In this document: one piece after another, positions 1 through 11,565 of the stretch
How the letters are laid out: every line of letters begins with the position of its first letter
How positions within the stretch are numbered: the stretch's first letter is position 1
Assembly: GCA_902806565.1 (NCBI GenBank)
Contig: CADCXA010000031.1
Location: 620,001-684,000, forward strand
Direction: 5' to 3'
From: Hypoxylon rubiginosum
Lineage: Eukaryota; Ascomycota; Sordariomycetes; Xylariales; Hypoxylaceae
DNA length: 64,000 bases
The notes under the pieces: model-generated
What the model saw: only the letters and a program-made list of their open reading frames with translations
Told to the model about the DNA's origin: nothing
Database searches by the model: none
Translations under genes and position numbers: made by a program

Positions 1-1879
1 CCAACACGCACTACACCATCTGGAGATTTCTCGGCGACATGGCGACATGACAACATGGCAAAAATATTAAAAGCTGATGCACACATCTATGCCTGCGATC
101 TAATCAATCCAACACACCACCTTGACACAAGACGCACGAGATGGCGATATTGGCATCTGCAAGTGTCCATATGCAACACTTTGCATCTGGAGTGCATTAG
201 CCCCGAGGTGTAGAGAAAGGCGAATCACACCCGAGACAACCTTCGCACCAACGGACAAACCAAAAGTAAAAGATGTATAGATATCGTTATCATATATGTC
301 AAGACGTGATGTGATAACTGAGTTTCCGAATTATAGCGCATTGTAGCGCATCAGCCGTTATTGAACAAAACCAAAAACTGGAGGATTGCCGAAGCGTATA
401 ATCCTCTTATATGCATTATATGCATACCTACGTACCTTTTGTGTAACAGAAAGCTCGCTAGTTAATGCCTAAGATAGGCCGAACATGGTAAGGGGGGTAG
501 GGGGGAAGAAACCCATCCCAAATCCCCGGGATTCTCGAATCATTCGCTCAAGAATTCGATTCGGGTCACACAGCCGTGTGCAGCAGACAGGGCCAGGGGG
601 GAGAGGGTTCCTTTCGAAGGAACAGAAACCCAGGAAATTCCTCACAACAAAAAACAAACAGTCAGCCCTCTTTTCGTTTTCAATGGGGAGGAAGGAAGAA
701 AAAAGGGCTGACGAGTATGCAAAGCTCGTCACAGGACCATGTCCCTGGAACAACCACCTTTTCGCCCCGTAGGGCCATGCCATGCAGCGGTGCGAAAAGC
801 TTCTAGCCCCCCTAGCGAGAAACCAGACATCGTGAGTCAGCAACCACTTTACATACGGCAGCGATGAGCTCCTCCGTCGGGTCCGGATCGGGTGCGTGCG
901 AAGTTGGCTCATGGTTGGGGTTATGAGTATTAGTAGATACCCAAACTTTTGGGATACTGGTTAGGTACCTATGTATGACAAAGAAAGAAAAATATATATG
1001 TATATTTCCTTGTCGCGGAAAACCCCGCCGGGCGGTGAAGATAGTACCTAGACGAGGGTGAAAAAAACCGGCCGTAATCGTCAACCATGTGTCTATCGTA
1101 TAATTCTTATTTCCTTCTTCATCTCTGCTAGCGCCGCGACAATCCCATCCCATCCATGATGGGACCCGAGCGGTGGGAGTTGAACAGGCTGACAGGGTGA
1201 AGAGAGAGACACATTCAGAAACTAACACGCGATCCTCATCGTACCAACGGAGGACAGGACTGTTGGTGGCTAACCCGGCATTATTAAGTCTTACCTTCCA
1301 TCGTAAGAGACCGGGGACGTTACTCAGAACCCAAGTGCCAGGGTACGAATGAATAATATATCGATGTATGTAGCTAAGCCGGTCTTGGTGGTTATAATAG
1401 ACTATCATTCAACACTTTTTCCAGCCCTTCTTTTTTTTTCTTTTCCCCTTCTTCAGCTGGTGTTACATCTTGGCTGCGCGTTGGCGGCACAAGCACATAT
1501 CGCATATATCCCCTATGTATGTAGTACAGTCTATACCGTCGAAACTGTTTGTTTGACGCTTACCTACCGCCAGTCAATCAGATTGGATATATGCGACCGG
1601 CCGCTAAATAGATCCTATCGAGGAAAAAAGGGCATTGGCACTTTCATAAACCTGTAAGCCCTTTCTTTTGTGTAACAGGATGTAACCATCTCGATAATCC
1701 ACGGTCTCTCGTCTTCTCATTGGAGCGGCATTTTGCGCAGGGCCGGCATGGGGGATTCGGTTCGGTCATAAGAATACCATATGTACATCGGCTTACATTT
1801 TGTTTTCCTTGCTCGGGTCCGGGTTTCAAGGTTAAAGCCTGCGTTGTCAAAAACGCACGATGCGCAGATCTTTGGCCCC

Positions 1880-1922
1880 ATTATTTTTATTATTTTTATT
1901 ATTTTTATTATTTTTATTATTA
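1880..1922. repeat. 9-bp AT-rich tandem repeat
   Basis: About four and a half copies of a 9-base ATTATTTTT-type unit are present in a row, followed by a pure T/A boundary. It sits in gene-free DNA and looks like an ordinary microsatellite-scale repeat. Confidence 0.8.
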
Positions 1923-4900
1923 CCTTTCGTGGGAAACAGCTTTGTACTATGTATTTTGTAAGCGTCAAGGTTGTAAGGGGGGAGGGGACCAGAGATTTGG
2001 GGCATGCGAGATGCTGATTCGCAACCCCACACCGATAGTTCATAATCTTAATCAGACGCCGCTTCGCCGCCTTTTTCTTCGGTCTTCCTCTCGTACCTCT
2101 CGTATACTCTCGTATATATGTGTGTGTGTGCGCGTGTATGTCTCTTCCGTAACCGGTAACAAATGCTACTAGTAGCCCGAGCCCGGCTGACCGCTTACGA
2201 TCCATTCAACTTGTTAAAAAATTGCACCCATTTCGGAATTGTCCGTCCGCGGCGTAATCGCGACGGGCATGCCCCCCTTTTTTTACGTTACCTCCATAGG
2301 TATTATGGGATATATATCGTATAGTCCGATGAGCCACGCCAAGGAAGAGCGGTCGCTTGGCCACGGGGCGGCTGGTTTCGCTGCGCTGCGCCGCTCATTC
2401 ATATCTAGTTCGCCTCGTATGTTCATGCTACTATAGTATGTTATGTCCTTATGTCCTTACGTCCCTAGGTAACAGCGATCACATGCGAAAGACGGCCCAT
2501 AGGGTTAGGTTAGGTTATAGGCTTCTTAGATAGGCAAAATCCGTACCCCCAGTCGTGCCGTGTCCACAGGGCAAGATCATCACCGGGAGGTCACGAAAGG
2601 TTCGCGGATGGTTTGTACAATGACGTGATGCCCAATGCCAATTGTTTCCTTTTCACCGTTATATCCGTTTTTTTTCTTGTTACCCACCTCTCCGTTCAGC
2701 CCACTTGGGCAGCTGGGAATTGATCGGGAGTAGCGAATCTTTCCGGAAAGTTAGGGAGCTGTTGGAAGATTGGAAATATACGAGCCCTCAGTTGTTGCAA
2801 TTAAACTCATCGTATCATGTAATTTGCTATGTAGTTCGCGGGGCGGGTGACATACTGGGTTACGTTTTATTATTTATTATTCTTTCATCTTTTCTATCCC
2901 CAAAGAAGAAAAGATAGAAGAAAAAAAAAAGATTGAGATGCGACCCCCGTAAGCCCAGTTCCGAAGCCATGCAACCCACCCACCCCTCGAACGATGGACA
3001 AGCTTAAGCTTAATTCGAGGACAAGGAGCGTCGTCGAATCAGAGAAGCCGTTTGGCACCCGGCCACGTCTTGTTGGTGCTAGCGCGCATAGTAAAGTTGC
3101 AGCGCCGAGCTCTGGATCAGCATGAGGGCTTGGCACATTCTTGGGTTTTATTTTTTTGGCCTTGGAGTTTGCCTTCTGTTGTCCTCTATTGCCCTCTGGT
3201 TGGGGGAAGAAGGGTTGCCTGCTTGCTTGCTTTCCTCGCGTGCGGCTAGGCTTGGCTTTTTGCTGGAAGAGAGAGGGACAGGGAGAGAGGAAAAAAGAAG
3301 GTCGAGAAATCTCGGCAGAGAAAAAGCCAAGCAAAAGACGGCCGAAACACAAAACCCGCATATGCGAAGAAAAGAAGGGTACAGGAAACCGTTGCGCCCC
3401 CCATTGGCGCCGAGCCAAAGAAAACCCATCTCCACCAAAACCCACCTTATTCTAACGGCACCAGAAGACGGCCGGGTTTCTCTGTAGGTATCTCTGCTCA
3501 TCCCTTTGTCATGTGCTGACGCGGCCCCCTTCGGTGATACTCGACCTAGGGGCCGCCTGTTGGAGGCTTGAGCCACTAAAACACTGGTTTACTGACTACC
3601 GATCATCGTAACGGTAGATGATAACAAGTAGGTGGTAGCCGTCTCGTTACCCATAGCTAGCTAATGGTTCGACACAACATGACAACGACAGTAACAGCAA
3701 GAATAAGCTTCTCCTGAGATCGGCAAAGGCCTAAGGGGAAAGAGGGTCGCGCCCCCATCTTCATCGAGCCTAAACTAATAGGGCCCATATCTCCGCGAGG
3801 TGGAACATCATCGTCAGCATCCCATCGTATACCACCATCAGAAACCCGAAGCATCTCCAGCGGCAGGTTGCGCCGGCGAAATGGAGATGGGAGATCTTGC
3901 CCGCTAGGCGATCGCCCGTAGTAGAAGAGCTGTGGTAAATGGGGCCTCGCGAGGTGGAATATAATACCCCCGCCGAAAACCCGTGGCTCGCTGCCGCTAT
4001 AAGGTCGTGACGGACAACGATGCCGGGCGACGCGGAGCATGCTAATAAGGTTAGGTGCCATCCATGTAGTAAACGGCCATGGCAACGCGGTCACGACGAT
4101 CATCTATATCCGATATGCTCTAGACTAGGTGATACACAAAGCCGCACACACGAACTGCATACATAGTAGGTGATTGCAAGCTCGCGACTAGGCAGGCATA
4201 GTACGTGATAGGCTAGCTAGGTATAGAAATGCCAACAGTATAGTATAGTATATACCATCTTTCAACATTGTAGAGCCAAGCCCAGCGTCAAGAGAAGTTA
4301 AGAAAAGTCAAGAAAACGCCAAGCTTTCTAGGCGTGTGTGACGAAGAAACGGGTTTCGATTGAGCCCAAGATAGACTACTTTCCACCGACGCGATTCGCC
4401 CAGCAAGAGCCCAGACCCTAAGTTTACGAAACGTGGGCTGATCAGGATCTTGGGTTCACAAAATCGCCAGCTGCAGTCCGTCCAGGATTGCCAGAAGGAA
4501 TCTCCTGCACCCCGGATATACACGTGAATTACGTTTTTCTTTTGTCATTGAAGGAGGGCGGCGGGGGTGTCGCATATGTACTAGACAGATGAATGATAGA
4601 TAGATTTCATGTTCATGTCCTCTCATTCGATAGCTTCGTCTTTAGCCAGTGCCTTCATATCATCATACAAGCTCCTGCTACGATATTGCTACCACTACCA
4701 CTACCACTACCACTGTTACCGATTCCTCGAAGGTGACCCGCCCACTCCCCATGACGAATCGTCAAACATGAAATGGCGGCGTTGTTACCTAATGCAGCAG
4801 CTTGGCGGAACACCTTTTGTTCGCTGGTGAGGAAACCTTGGGGATAACCCCACCGTTGCACGAAAGGTCGAAAGTGGAACATGGAATATACCACCAACGG

Positions 4901-4924
4901 TTATGTAGAGAGAGCTAGAACATT

Positions 4925-4945
4925 AAAAAAAAAAAAAAAAAAAAA
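4925..4945 (+). repeat. Homopolymer run of 21 A
   Basis: An uninterrupted run of 21 A is seen directly. It could be the tail of an old retroposed sequence, but no recognisable source sequence precedes it, so it is listed only as a homopolymer whose exact length may vary between assemblies. Confidence 0.85.
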
Positions 4946-5610
4946 GAGATGGTGATAATGATGGATGTGACGGAAGGGAAAACGACGGGACGATCATCTA
5001 CCTACAAGCTTTCGATGCCGTACTATCTGATCTAGGTAAGTTACATCGTAGCTAGGACTTACATAGTAGCACTGCGACGGAGAGAAGAACCGGGACTTGG
5101 GACTGGGACAAAGGAATCTGCCGATTTTTTTTTGCAAACTTATTTTGCGCCGGGAATTAGACCGCAGCCCAATGCTACCCCCTTTTTTTTTTCTTTAAAC
5201 CCATCTATCCAAATAAACAACTTTAGGTTTTTTCTTGGCAGCGCGCGGTTAAGGCTGCCTGCCTACTTGCATCTGCACATCTACATATCGCGATGAAAAC
5301 CCAACGGAGCTGAAGGAAAAACCGGATGGCGACGGCGGCGACGGGGAGAAAGGAAGGGAAGGGAGGAAGGAAGCGTAACACAATAAACTGTACATACATA
5401 CCTACATGTAGATAGATACGTCAGGTACCTTACACACACACAAGCTGCTCGCATCATCATCCATCATCCATCCAAGGCGGCCAACTACATCATGACAGCT
5501 TTTTGGGGTGTCCGCGCGCTCCCAATGGATAGCCACATCTTACCAGCATGCCTTGCATTAGATGAAACGTCAATATAAGAAAAAACCCAGCAAGCAACTC
5601 TTTTTTAGGT

Positions 5611-5636
5611 TGGTGGTGGTGGTGGTGGTGGTGGTG
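5611..5636 (+). repeat. (TGG)n trinucleotide repeat
   Basis: Eight or so perfect TGG units in gene-free DNA. On the opposite strand it reads as a poly-Thr run in a spurious frame. Confidence 0.8.
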
Positions 5637-7061
5637 CCGTCGTATGGTTCTAACCCGTCCTTGCCGGCATTGCTAGCAGTGTGGGCGCACCAGGATGGGA
5701 AATAAAAATAAGAAATAAGCATGTAGGTATGAGGTAGGTATGTATTGTAGTAATAAACCAAAGGACGCTAGACCACACAAGAAAAAGAGAGACGGGCAGG
5801 GCGGGAAACGCGAGCTGTACCGAATTTTTGGGGGGTGTTCGCAGGATATCTTTTTTCGACATGCCAGGCTGCATTCTGGGTCTTGGAGGGAGGTCTGTCC
5901 CATCGCAGAGACCCGGTTACACAAGGTGCGCCAACTACGGAAAGGACGTTTTTTTCTTCTTTTCTTGCCTACCTATCTAGGAGGTACCTATCCAAATCCT
6001 TGAGATTGAGACGCCGCTCGCCTTTCGGCCGTACCAATGGTGGAAGGGATGGTCTGATGAAATATACAAACCTCGAAGTAATATTGTACGTAGGAAGGAT
6101 CTGAGATATAACAGGTAACCTAGAGGGATATAGTTTGTGTAGAGATAAAACAGCTCATTCAGGTATGGTAGGGAGTATATGTGACGAGAGATATGTGCGC
6201 ATGCTTTGGTGGATCTCGCACGAGAGGGAAAAAAATCTCTCACCTGTCGTACTTCCCCGGGACCCCTTTGCGATATTCACCGACCGGATGGAGTGTGTAT
6301 GTGTGTGTGTTTTGTGATGCGATAGGCGGCGAGCCTTCCCAGCTACCGAGTCGTGGCGAGTTGTTCATGAACGAATCCGTCCACTCAATTGCCACCAAGA
6401 TAAATAAGTATATACCAAAGATTCGGAAACGCTGGGGGGTAAGGCGGATTGGAAATCGAAGCACTGGTTCATTAAGCGGACTCTTGTACTGTACAGCGAT
6501 GTGGTGCTGTCTTATTTTACAACATGTAGTTAACAATGTAGCAGTAGCTGCTAGGAGCTTACTGATTATCCGTAGAATCCGTAGTAGCATCGTAGTAGCA
6601 CCTGCGAAAAGGCTTGATGGGATTCTTGGGGCCAATTTCCCTCATGCGTAGAGTCACCAGCTTGAACCTCGAATGCGATCAGGCGATGTCCCCATTAAAG
6701 CCAATGAATGTCTCGACCTCCTATCCCTAACACGCATGGAAGTTCGTAGTACGTGAAGCACAAACACAGGAGGCGAGAGATAGAGAAACATGTCGTGTTC
6801 AGAACCTGCCAAAAAAGCTAGCCTTAGACTTTGATTCTGCCGCCATCTCGTGAAAGAGTCCCGAAACTACGTCCACGACAGACGCCACAAAGCTTGTTCG
6901 GCAGTCCAAGGTTCTGAATCAACACACAACTCACACACATATTGTGTCGTGCGAGGGTCGTACGAGACACAGGCCCCCCACATTACATCCCAGAGAAGTA
7001 AGCATTAACGAACACGGCATATGACCTTGTCTGGCACAAGCAGAAGCAGGCCCTTGCTTGT

Positions 7062-8745
7062 TCAACAATCACATCGGCCGTACCAGCGGGGGAATGCGGA
7101 AGTGTCGTGTATCGTCTGGACGCCGGAGAGATAGCATATCAGCCGATCGAATCCCAGCCCGAACCCGCCGTGAGGGGGACAGCCCCAGCGCCGCAGGTCG
7201 AGGTACCAGCTCAGGTTATTCTCGGCTGCTTGCGACGGCTCGCCTGTGCCATCTGGGGATGCCGATTCTAGTGGTGCCATCCCGTGGGCGCGCATCGACT
7301 CTAACAAGTCCTCCAGCCGATGTTCGCGCATGGACCCGCCGGCGATCTCGCAGAAGTCCGGCACGAGGAGGTCGAAGCAGTCGACCGTCGGACCGGGTAC
7401 CGACTCGTCGCGGTCGTTGGCCTTCATGTAGAAAGCTTTGATCTCTCTCGGATAGTTAGTGACGAACACGGGGCTATTGCGCTCGCCCACTTTCGTTGCG
7501 ATGTATTTTTCATGTTCGGTGTGAAGGTCCTGACCCCAGACGGGTTTATGTATAAACGGCGTCTCAGAACGTGTTAGTAGGTCGATGGCCTCGGTGTAGG
7601 TAATGCGCGGCCAGGCTTTCCACGTGAGACCTTCCCAGCGCCGGTCAACCTGTTCCGGAGTGGCTAAATCCGAGGTGCGTTCGCCGGTCCGTACCAGAAG
7701 CTCCTCTCTGATTCTCGACCCGCCTAAATCGTTGCAGATATGCTTCAGCATATCTTCCACGAGGTCCATAACGGAACCCATGCTGTCGGTAAAGCTCATC
7801 TCCGCCTCGAGCATGTAGAATTCGCTGAGATGGCGCGGGGTGTCACTCTGCTCTGCGCGGAAGGTGGGAGACAGCGTCCAGACATTGCCGAGAGCCTGCG
7901 ACAGCGCTTCTAGATGTAATTGGGCTGACACAGTCGTGTAGACAGGACGGCGGAAGAAAGATTTGGGTGTCTTAGATGCCGAAGGGGATGGAGACGGAGT
8001 CGGATCACCAGCGGATACGTGGAAGACCTCACCCGCCCCCTCGCAGTCTGAGGAAGTGAGAATTGGCGTGTGAGTCTGTATGAAATAGCGGTCGTTAAAG
8101 AACGTGTTTAAAGACCTGATGATTTCAGAGCGAAAACGCAGGACGGCAGCGTTAAATGGTATCCTCGGGCGGAGATGGGGTAAGGTCCTAAGATATTCCG
8201 GAGTCTGATACTTCTTCTGTATCGGGAACGTCTAGGGATATGTAAGTCATACAATATAGACATGGAAAGCATGGCTAGGGAGTTGCGAGCTCGAACGGAC
8301 CTTGGCATCAGAAGGTCCCAGGACGGTGGCTCGTTCAACCTGCAACTCGTGGCTCTGGCCACGGCCGCGAGACGGGGACCAAGACCCGTGTAGTCGGACA
8401 GCTGCGCCGATAGTCAGACTATTGAACAGAAAATTAGCGATGAAAAGCGTCATGGATGTTGAGTCAGACTTGTATGTCCTACCCTTCAGCCTGATCAGCA
8501 GGTACTACGGCTTGAAGTGATTCAAGCGAGGAGCCATCCCCGAGAGATACGAAGTGGTGGCGCTTCTGTGAGCGCACGGACCGGACGAAGCCATCGACCT
8601 TTACTTCTGAGACAGGTTCATGCGGCTTAAAGTCAAGAAGGCCTTCAATGGAGGTCGGGACCGTTGAGATGAAAGCGCGCGGTGTTGTTGATAGTGAGAG
8701 CTTCCGAAGTAATGCTCCTCTCAGAAGCGGCCGGATGGGATTCAT
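7062..8745 (-). CDS. SLM5: Asparaginyl-tRNA synthetase, mitochondrial (class II)
   Basis: Charges mitochondrial tRNA-Asn with asparagine. Exons in transcript order are 8745-8483, 8418-8301 and 8231-7062, separated by 64- and 69-bp GT-AG introns that keep frame, giving 516 aa. Residues 1 to about 30 are Arg/Ser/Leu-rich without acids, as in a mitochondrial import signal. Residues about 45-130 form the OB-fold anticodon-binding domain (it includes RLHGSW and GQSHELQV). The class II catalytic core fills the third exon: motif 2 contains FRAE, and motif 3 is GFGLGFDRL near the C-terminus, which ends FPRWYGRCDC. Length matches mitochondrial AsnRS enzymes of yeast Slm5 type. Asp- and Asn-specific enzymes are related; the compact OB fold and the C-terminal GVQTIHDT..FPR pattern favour Asn. 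The symbol is the S. cerevisiae name, transferred by family. Confidence 0.93.
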
Positions 8746-10312
8746 CGCATGCGGCTTTTCATGTGTTGATAGCCAAACTGAAATGGTTTACATTCACTTC
8801 GAAACATCATGGACACATCATGATAAATCGTAAGCCTGTTTGCTCTATGATCCGTAGGTACCGCAGATTGAATGATTAACTAAAAATGTCATCGGAAAAT
8901 TGTCGGTCTGAGCTCCGTCGTCGATGAGCAAGGTTAAGCTTATTCATCCGGATAAAGATCGGATGGAGTAAACTTGTACCTAAGTACTTAGTACTCAATT
9001 CTTAGTCATCATCAACTTCTTTTCATCTTTTCATCTTCTCACTCATCTTTCAACCAATTACGTATCTTGCCTTCGAAAGCTGTCGTACTCTTCCGCATGC
9101 CAGAGTCATTGTGATACCGCGAGAGAGAATTTATTTCAAATCCACTTCATTAATGTCTATGCAGTCTACCTAGGTTGTTATGGCCACACACAGGAAAGTC
9201 TCGAGGTGTAATTCACCAACAGCAGCATATTACAACAATACATGACTTCATCGGTTCCCGATGTGGACGCCCTGATGGTTCCTTGCATAGATATCATTTA
9301 TCAAATTTTACATCGTGCAGAGTACATACAGCACAGTCCACTTCTGATGAATTGTAGAGAAAGAGCGAAGTGACTTTCTCACCTCTCCCTGACGATGGTG
9401 AAGCGGCTTGTCCGCATCTACATAACTTACTGGTACTCCTGCAGCTGATCTTATTCCTCTAACCAATGGTCAAGGAGAATGGTGATCCCTTTCCTCCTAA
9501 CCTGCTTAGACCATCCAATAATACGTATGAGTTAGGGACTCAAGCTCTCGAGTTCCTACGGCCTCGACATGGGCCGCCCCAAGAGCCAAGGACTGCCAAT
9601 GTCTACCATCCAACGCCAGGCTGCAGTAGGACGACCCGTAAGTTCACCGTCCTATTCAAATCGTTTAAGCCCGCAGGGGTCTTACGATGCTGCACGCTCA
9701 GGAAGTACCAGATCTGTCCGACTTCGGTTATCTGCAGTGCACCCTGATCTTCAACTGGAACAAGTGATTCCATCTACCTGGGAGCCGAGTCGTGCCACAG
9801 AGACATCATGTCTAATTCCTTTCTCCCACGCCGCCGGAATACCAAACTGAGCCAGCCAGAAGAGAGGAGAGACGGGCTGCGGAAGCCGCCTCGCGCTTTT
9901 GGGCTTATTATTTTAATGGAAAGCGAACCCTCTCCCAGCCTATTGTCTGAATTCATTTCATCTCAATGTCTAGAACATAGTGGACTCGATAAAGGAGCAA
10001 TCATCCTATATTGGTAACACACGAGTCTCTCCCGCGCTTCTGGCCGTCACTTCGTCACTTTTCTCTCTCCATAGGATGGTCCTAGCATCAAGCGAACATG
10101 CTTCCCTGCCTACTTCGAGGCTGCGGACGTATGTGGATGCCGTAGCTGTATCTCGCCCTCGAACTCTATATAAAGAAATTAGAACCCAACTGCTTGGATC
10201 GCTTCTTTCGTCCGTCGGATCAAGCCAGCCACACTCATTCTTACCCTAGCTTGAGACAAGAGAAGCCACCAACTAAGCCACTTGCCATAGCGTCAAAGCC
10301 TTGTCATCTAAA
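8746..10312. promoter_or_regulatory. Divergent intergenic region between AsnRS and PARG-like genes
   Basis: This 1.57 kb spacer separates two genes transcribed away from each other, so it must contain both promoters. A CT-rich, TCATCTTTTC-type tract at about 9000-9060 resembles the pyrimidine-rich leaders of fungal promoters. Two overlapping open frames between 9466 and 9850 and one at 9808-10017 have fairly balanced composition but no recognisable domain and no clear way to be spliced together. I treat them as unproven and not as genes. Confidence 0.6.
10167..10174 (+). promoter_or_regulatory. TATA box (TATATAAA)
   Basis: A perfect TATATAAA lies about 140 bp before the ATG at 10313, a typical distance for a fungal TATA box plus 5' UTR. 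It probably positions transcription of the PARG-like gene. Confidence 0.6.
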
Positions 10313-11565
10313 ATGCCGTCTTCGAAACCTAAGCCTTCTGAAGTGGCTGCGGAAACGAAGAAGCACTACATACCCATCATCAGAAAGGAATACGCGCAAC
10401 AATGGCCAACCCACTCCTACCTGTTCCAGCAGCCGTTGCAGCAGATTCCCCTTCAGAGTTCTGTTACTGGGTTCTCTCCGTCTCCGCCAGAATTCTGTAA
10501 GCATGCATAAACACACTTTTATATACCATATATCTCTATCTAACCTACTTCCTAAGACGTGTGCCCGGGTGATCCAGTTGACTTTACCATCGATTGGAAA
10601 AACAAAGTGAATCTTCGTATACCGTTTATATGCGCGGCGAACGATAAGAGAGCTGGCGGAGACTGGGAAACCGGAGTAGTGAGTAGCCCTCCCCTCGCCC
10701 CTTTTCTGACTACCGAACATTCCATTCCCCAGCCTAATAGCCCACGTGGTGGCACACTACCTTACCTGAGCTGGCTACCTACCTCCTACGTCGCATACAC
10801 CTACTCACACGCGTCTAGGTGGGATACGAAGAGCGCCTCTGCCGGCGCAGCACGCTGTCGGGCGCCCTGAGCACTCCCGGGCCGGGCTCGGCCGTGTCCT
10901 CCAACTACCCGATCCCGTCCGAGGGCGGCATCTACTCCGAGTTCGTCGTCGTGTTCCGGGGCCCGCACGACCAGTACCAGAAGCTGGAGCAGTGGCACGA
11001 CCTGCCCGTGGTCTCGGTGCCCGCGGCGCGCTGGCCCAAGCTCAGCGGCCAGGCGGGCCAGAAGTACGCGTTCCCGCTCGAGCGCGAGATGGTCCGCAAC
11101 AAGATGCGCGCCGCCCTCCGCATCTGCGTGTACTACGAGCACCGCGCCGTCGTCGTCGGCGACTTCGGGCTGGGCAACGCCCACAGGAACCCCCCGCAGG
11201 AGCTCGCCGAGCTCTGGCGCGACGTCTTCCTCTACGACCCGGACATCCGCGGCCGCTTCGACTACGTCGCGTTCGTCTTCGAGGACCGCCACCAGAGCAC
11301 CGCGCGCCTGATCCTCGACGACATCGCCAAGAAGAGCAAGGGCGGGCACCACCACGGGGGTGGTGGTAGTAGCGGTAGTGGTAGCTCCTCGAAGGGCAAG
11401 TCCAAGGCTTCTTCTTCGTCGTTGTCTTCTTCGGGCTCGAGCTCGGGGGCTGGCGCGGCGCCTACGGACTTCGAGATTTTCTCGCGCGCCTTCGACCCCA
11501 GCGAGATCCGGACCGTCCTGAGCCGGCCGGACCCTAGGTACGGCATCTCGATGCTCACGTCGTGA
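10313..11565 (+). CDS. TIGR02452 / microbial-type PARG-like macrodomain protein
   Basis: Exons 10313-10496, 10557-10678 and 10819-11565 (introns of 60 and 140 bp) encode 350 aa. The fold belongs to the TIGR02452/DUF2263 family (Pfam PARG_cat_microb), relatives of poly(ADP-ribose) glycohydrolases. The core begins near residue 85 with PFICAANDKRAGGDW, the usual nucleotide-binding strand and glycine loop, and continues to YEERLCRRSTLSG, the catalytic loop. Later family blocks include NYPIPSEGGIYS, VVSVPAARWPKL and GDFGLGNAHRNPP. Residues about 275-305 are a His/Gly/Ser low-complexity insert, then a short conserved tail. Bacterial-type enzymes carry GGG followed six to eight residues later by QEE; here it is GGD and YEE. 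The second Glu, the expected acid, is kept, so ADP-ribose hydrolysis is plausible but unproven. The third exon is notably GC-rich. The start is the ATG after the TATA box. Confidence 0.85.

Larger units (their letters stand above)
1..7061. other. Gene-free intergenic stretch
   Basis: I find no convincing gene in these 7 kb on either strand. Open frames are short, overlap in several frames, are rich in residues typical of translated simple sequence, and show no recognisable domain. What the stretch does hold is low-complexity DNA: a 9-bp AT repeat near 1.88 kb, a run of 21 A near 4.93 kb, a TGG trinucleotide repeat near 5.61 kb, CT/GT-rich patches and many short T or A tracts. It lies downstream of the minus-strand asparaginyl-tRNA synthetase gene, so its right edge must include that gene's 3' UTR. 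Confidence 0.7.
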
